Positions 31,992 through 34,377 of a DNA stretch of 34,377 bases are shown here, piece by piece. The first letter of the stretch is position 1, and each line of letters begins with the position of its first letter. Below the pieces are notes generated by a model. The model was given only the letters and a program-made list of their open reading frames with translations. It did no database searches and was not told the origin of the DNA. The stretch is from Streptococcus oralis (GTDB lineage Bacteria > Bacillota > Bacilli > Lactobacillales > Streptococcaceae): positions 1-34,377 of the forward strand of contig NZ_QEWJ01000015.1 in assembly GCF_004127215.1 (NCBI RefSeq). The letters run 5' to 3'. The position numbers and the translations under genes were made by a program.

Positions 31992-32669
31992 ATGTCTCAG
32001 ATCGATCTACAAAAACTAACTAAGAAAAACAAACATTTTATTCATGTTGCCACGCAACAGTTTCTTAAAGATGGCAAAACAGATGCTGAAATTGATGCTA
32101 TTTTCAACGAAATTATCCCAGAGATTCTTAAAGAACAATCAAAGGGAGTGCCTGCTCGTACCCTTTACGGGGCACCAACTCAATGGGCTCATAATTTCAC
32201 TTTGAAGGAACAATATGAAAAGGAACACCCAAAAGAAAATGATGATCCAAAACTCATGATTATGGACTCAGCCCTTTTTATCACCAGTCTCTTTGCTTTG
32301 GTTAGCGCTCTGACTACGTTCTTCTCTACAGATCAGGCCATTGGCTATGGTTTAATTACCCTCTTGTTGGTTGGACTTGTTGGAGGAGTGGCCTTCTACT
32401 TGATGTACTACTTTGTCTACCAGTACTATGGACCAGACACAGATCGTAGCCAGCGCCCTCCATTCTGGAAATCCATCCTCGTCATCCTAGCTGCTATGGT
32501 TCTCTGGTTGGCTGTCTTCTTCGCAACAAGCTTCCTACCAGCAGCTCTCAATCCAATCCTTGCTCCACTGCCTTTGGCGGTCCTAGGAGCAGCCCTTCTC
32601 GCCCTTCGCTTCTATCTCAAGAAACGTTTCAATATCCGAAGCGCAAGTGCAGGCCCATCACGTTATTAA
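31992..32669 (+). CDS. DUF1129 family membrane protein
   Basis: The 225-aa protein has a helical cytosolic N-terminal part (~1-90) and four predicted TM segments (~93-112, ~118-140, ~163-182, ~188-207). It ends in a basic tail. The pattern fits DUF1129, function unknown. The frame runs seven codons further upstream, but ATG 31992 has GAGGAA about seven bases before it. It follows corA in one transcript, so a role in cation handling or CorA assembly is possible but unproven. Confidence 0.82.
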   Translation: MSQIDLQKLTKKNKHFIHVATQQFLKDGKTDAEIDAIFNEIIPEILKEQSKGVPARTLYGAPTQWAHNFTLKEQYEKEHPKENDDPKLMIMDSALFITSLFALVSALTTFFSTDQAIGYGLITLLLVGLVGGVAFYLMYYFVYQYYGPDTDRSQRPPFWKSILVILAAMVLWLAVFFATSFLPAALNPILAPLPLAVLGAALLALRFYLKKRFNIRSASAGPSRY

Positions 32670-32680
32670 GAAATAGATAA

Positions 32681-32707
32681 GCAACTGCACCAGCGGTTGC
32701 TTTTTTC
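32681..32707 (+). terminator. Terminator of corA-DUF1129
   Basis: GCAACTGC (32681-32688) pairs with GCGGTTGC (32693-32700) around a four-base loop, with one mispair, followed by TTTTTTC. Confidence 0.8.
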
Positions 32708-32768
32708 TTGCTTTCTTGATATCCAATAGAACTTCTGCCCCTAATCCCTATAGTTTTCTCTCACCTTT

Positions 32769-32779
32769 TATGATAAAAT
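32769..32779 (+). promoter_or_regulatory. Extended -10 promoter of the S66 peptidase gene
   Basis: TATGATAAAAT fits TnTGnTATAAT with one mismatch, ~30 nt before the ATG. Confidence 0.6.
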
Positions 32780-32809
32780 AGGCACAATCAATTTCTAGGA
32801 GGATGAGAT

Positions 32810-33844
32810 ATGGTTTCTACTATTGGTATCGTGAGCTTGTCTAGTGGCATTATCGGTGAAGACTTTGTCAAACACGAAGTGGAGCTGGGTGTCCAACGTC
32901 TCAAGGACCTGGGAATCAATCCTATCTTTTTGCCTCATTCGCAAAAAGGCTTAGACTTTATCAAGGACCATCCTGAGGCGCGTGCAGAGGATTTGATGCA
33001 GGCTTTTTCGGACGATAGCATCGACATGATCCTCTGTGCCATCGGTGGAGACGATACCTATCGCTTGCTACCTTACCTTTTTGACAATGACCAACTCAAA
33101 AAGGTTATCAAACAAAAGATTTTTCTTGGCTTCTCGGATACAACCATCAATCATCTCATGTTGCACAAACTAGGGGTCAAAACTTTTTATGGGCAATCCT
33201 TTCTAGCAGACATTTGTGAATTAGACAAGGAGATGTTGCCCTATAGCCTTCACTACTTTAAAGAATTGATTGAGACTGGAAGAATTTCAGAAATCCGCCC
33301 TAGCAATGTTTGGTTCGAGGAACGAACTGACTTTAGTCCCAATGCTCTAGGAACAGCTCGGGTCAGTCATGTAAATACAGGTTTTGACTTGTTACAAGGA
33401 AATGCTCAGTTTGAGGGGGAAATCCTCGGTGGTTGCCTTGAGTCTCTCTACGATATCTTTGACAATTCTCGATATGCAGACAGCACAGTTCTCTGCCAAG
33501 AGTACAAACTCTTCCCTGACTTACCCGACTGGGAAGGAAAGATTCTCTTACTAGAAACAAGCGAAGAAAAGCCTGAACCGGAAGACTTCAAAAGAATGTT
33601 GCAGGCTTTGAAAGAAACTGGGGTATTTGAGGTCATCAGTGGGCTTTTGGTCGGGAAACCTATGGATGAAACCTTCTATGACGACTATAAGGAGGCGCTA
33701 ATAGACATCATTGATAGCAATATCCCGATTGTCTATAATCTAAACGTTGGGCATGCCACACCAAGAGCCATAGTGCCCTTTGGCGTCCATGCTTATGTGG
33801 ATGCAAAAGAGCAAGTCATTCGCTTTGACTATAACAAAAAATAA
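32810..33844 (+). CDS. S66 family peptidase (LD-carboxypeptidase / MccF-like)
   Basis: This 344-aa serine peptidase has the nucleophile S109 in LGFSDTT, a Glu in LLLETSEE and a His in VGHATP, forming the Ser-Glu-His triad of family S66. IGGDDTYRLL precedes the nucleophile as expected. Members trim murein L,D-peptides or inactivate peptidyl-nucleotide antibiotics such as microcin C. The lack of a signal peptide points to a cytosolic role, so peptide recycling or MccF-type self-protection are both possible. AGGAGG precedes the ATG. Confidence 0.87.
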   Translation: MVSTIGIVSLSSGIIGEDFVKHEVELGVQRLKDLGINPIFLPHSQKGLDFIKDHPEARAEDLMQAFSDDSIDMILCAIGGDDTYRLLPYLFDNDQLKKVIKQKIFLGFSDTTINHLMLHKLGVKTFYGQSFLADICELDKEMLPYSLHYFKELIETGRISEIRPSNVWFEERTDFSPNALGTARVSHVNTGFDLLQGNAQFEGEILGGCLESLYDIFDNSRYADSTVLCQEYKLFPDLPDWEGKILLLETSEEKPEPEDFKRMLQALKETGVFEVISGLLVGKPMDETFYDDYKEALIDIIDSNIPIVYNLNVGHATPRAIVPFGVHAYVDAKEQVIRFDYNKK

Positions 33845-33949
33845 ACAATTTCTCCATTTTTGTGCTTTGGTATTGATTTTCGTTACAATTTGTGTCTGAA
33901 TTTATTGCATTTTGCTTATTTCTATGATATCCTTTTGAAGGAGGTGTAT

Positions 33950-34213
33950 ATGACTAAACAAAAAATAAATCAAATTGTCGGTTCAATCGGGGCTTTTATC
34001 GGGATTATTGTATTTATCGCCTACATCCCACAAATTTTTGCCAATTTACAAGGCAACAAAGCTCAACCATTCCAGCCTTTATCCGCAGCAGTATCTTGTT
34101 TAATTTGGGTTATTTACGGATGGACAAAAGAGCCTAAGAAGGATTGGATACTAATTATTCCAAACTCAGCTGGCGTTGTCTTAGGTGGACTGACATTTCT
34201 TACTGCACTATAA
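33950..34213 (+). CDS. SemiSWEET family sugar transporter
   Basis: The 87-aa protein has three TM helices (~10-28, ~40-58, ~64-85) and the PQ-loop signature AYIPQIFANL, then LSAAVSCLIWVIYGW. These half-transporters pair to carry sugars across the membrane. An upstream frame reaches 33860, but ATG 33950 has a strong AAGGAGGTG site and gives the family length. It stands alone before the insertion sequence. Confidence 0.9.
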   Translation: MTKQKINQIVGSIGAFIGIIVFIAYIPQIFANLQGNKAQPFQPLSAAVSCLIWVIYGWTKEPKKDWILIIPNSAGVVLGGLTFLTAL

Positions 34214-34256
34214 AAATTACTAGCATATAATCAAAAAGCTGAGAGGAATTTTGTAC

Positions 34257-34377
34257 TGACCCCAAAAAGTTAGACAATTAATTTATCCGAAGGATTTAGT
34301 TCTGTATTGCACAGGACTGAGTCCTTTTAGTTTTATCTTAATTCGTTTATTGTTGTAGTAATCAATGTAGTCCACAA
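34257..34377 (-). mobile_element. IS3-family insertion sequence, one end (partial)
   Basis: The element begins with TGACCCCAAAAAGTTAGACA, an IS3-type terminal inverted repeat. Transposase coding sequence runs in from the right edge on the minus strand. The far end lies outside the window, so completeness is unknown. Confidence 0.8.
34283..34377 (-). CDS. IS3-family transposase, C-terminal end (partial)
   Basis: The last 30 codons are visible on the minus strand and end at TAA 34283-34285. They read DYIDYYNNKRIKIKL and then GLSPVQYRTKSFG, the typical end of the rve/DDE integrase domain of IS3-family (IS150-group) OrfB. The catalytic residues are outside the window. Confidence 0.85.
   Translation of the reverse strand, partial: VDYIDYYNNKRIKIKLKGLSPVQYRTKSFG

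Noticed and set aside
33860-33949. N-terminal extension of the SemiSWEET protein
   Set aside because: The strong AAGGAGGTG site sits before ATG 33950 and the extension is not hydrophobic or family-like.

Overview
The window looks like chromosome of an oral streptococcus of the Mitis group (S. mitis / S. oralis / S. infantis-like). The reasons are a low-GC codon bias, a YSIRK-type surface-protein signal, an LPXTG protein, extended -10 promoters (TnTGnTATAAT), and a conserved block cls ... lipoprotein - folC - DUF1292 - ruvX - ireB - lipoprotein - spx ... pepP ... uvrA - corA. From memory this order resembles the uvrA-to-cls stretch of the pneumococcal chromosome; no database was consulted.

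Region 1 (1-10.3 kb, minus strand) is accessory and faces the cell surface or competitors. It starts with the open 3' side of a large adhesin (YSVRK signal, Ser/Ala-rich stalk, L-type lectin-like domain, MucBP domain, alternating Muc_B2-like and MucBP_2-like repeats). A type VIIb secretion effector cassette follows: Lap1 (DUF3130), Lap2 (DUF3958), an LXG-domain toxin resembling TelC, and a TipC-like membrane-anchored immunity protein. Downstream lie a multi-TM protein and decayed DUF443-like immunity genes. No T7SS core gene (essC, esxA and so on) is present here. Next come an LPKTG-anchored VWA protein and a small repeat-bearing region that shares its sequence with the T7SS cassette.

Region 2 (10.3-18.4 kb, minus strand) holds cls and a compact five-gene operon: glycosyltransferase, OleD/3beta-HSD-like reductase, AHL-lactonase-like metallo-hydrolase, PaaK/F390-type adenylating enzyme, and KAS III/OleA-like synthase. 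This combination suggests an undescribed lipid-derived metabolite. Upstream is an iron-dependent alcohol dehydrogenase with a CcpA (cre)-like site and a palindromic operator candidate.

Region 3 (18.5-34.2 kb) is mostly core: a lipoprotein, folC, the ireB-ruvX-DUF1292 operon, a second lipoprotein, spx, mgtA, pepP, a nucleotidyltransferase, uvrA, corA with a DUF1129 gene, an S66 peptidase and a SemiSWEET. Two regulatory regions stand out. The mgtA leader combines an M-box riboswitch, an intrinsic terminator, a 23-codon acidic/proline-rich leader ORF and two mutually exclusive hairpins. A five-unit, ~50-bp tandem hairpin array fills the gap between DUF1292 and folC. The right edge enters an IS3-family insertion sequence.
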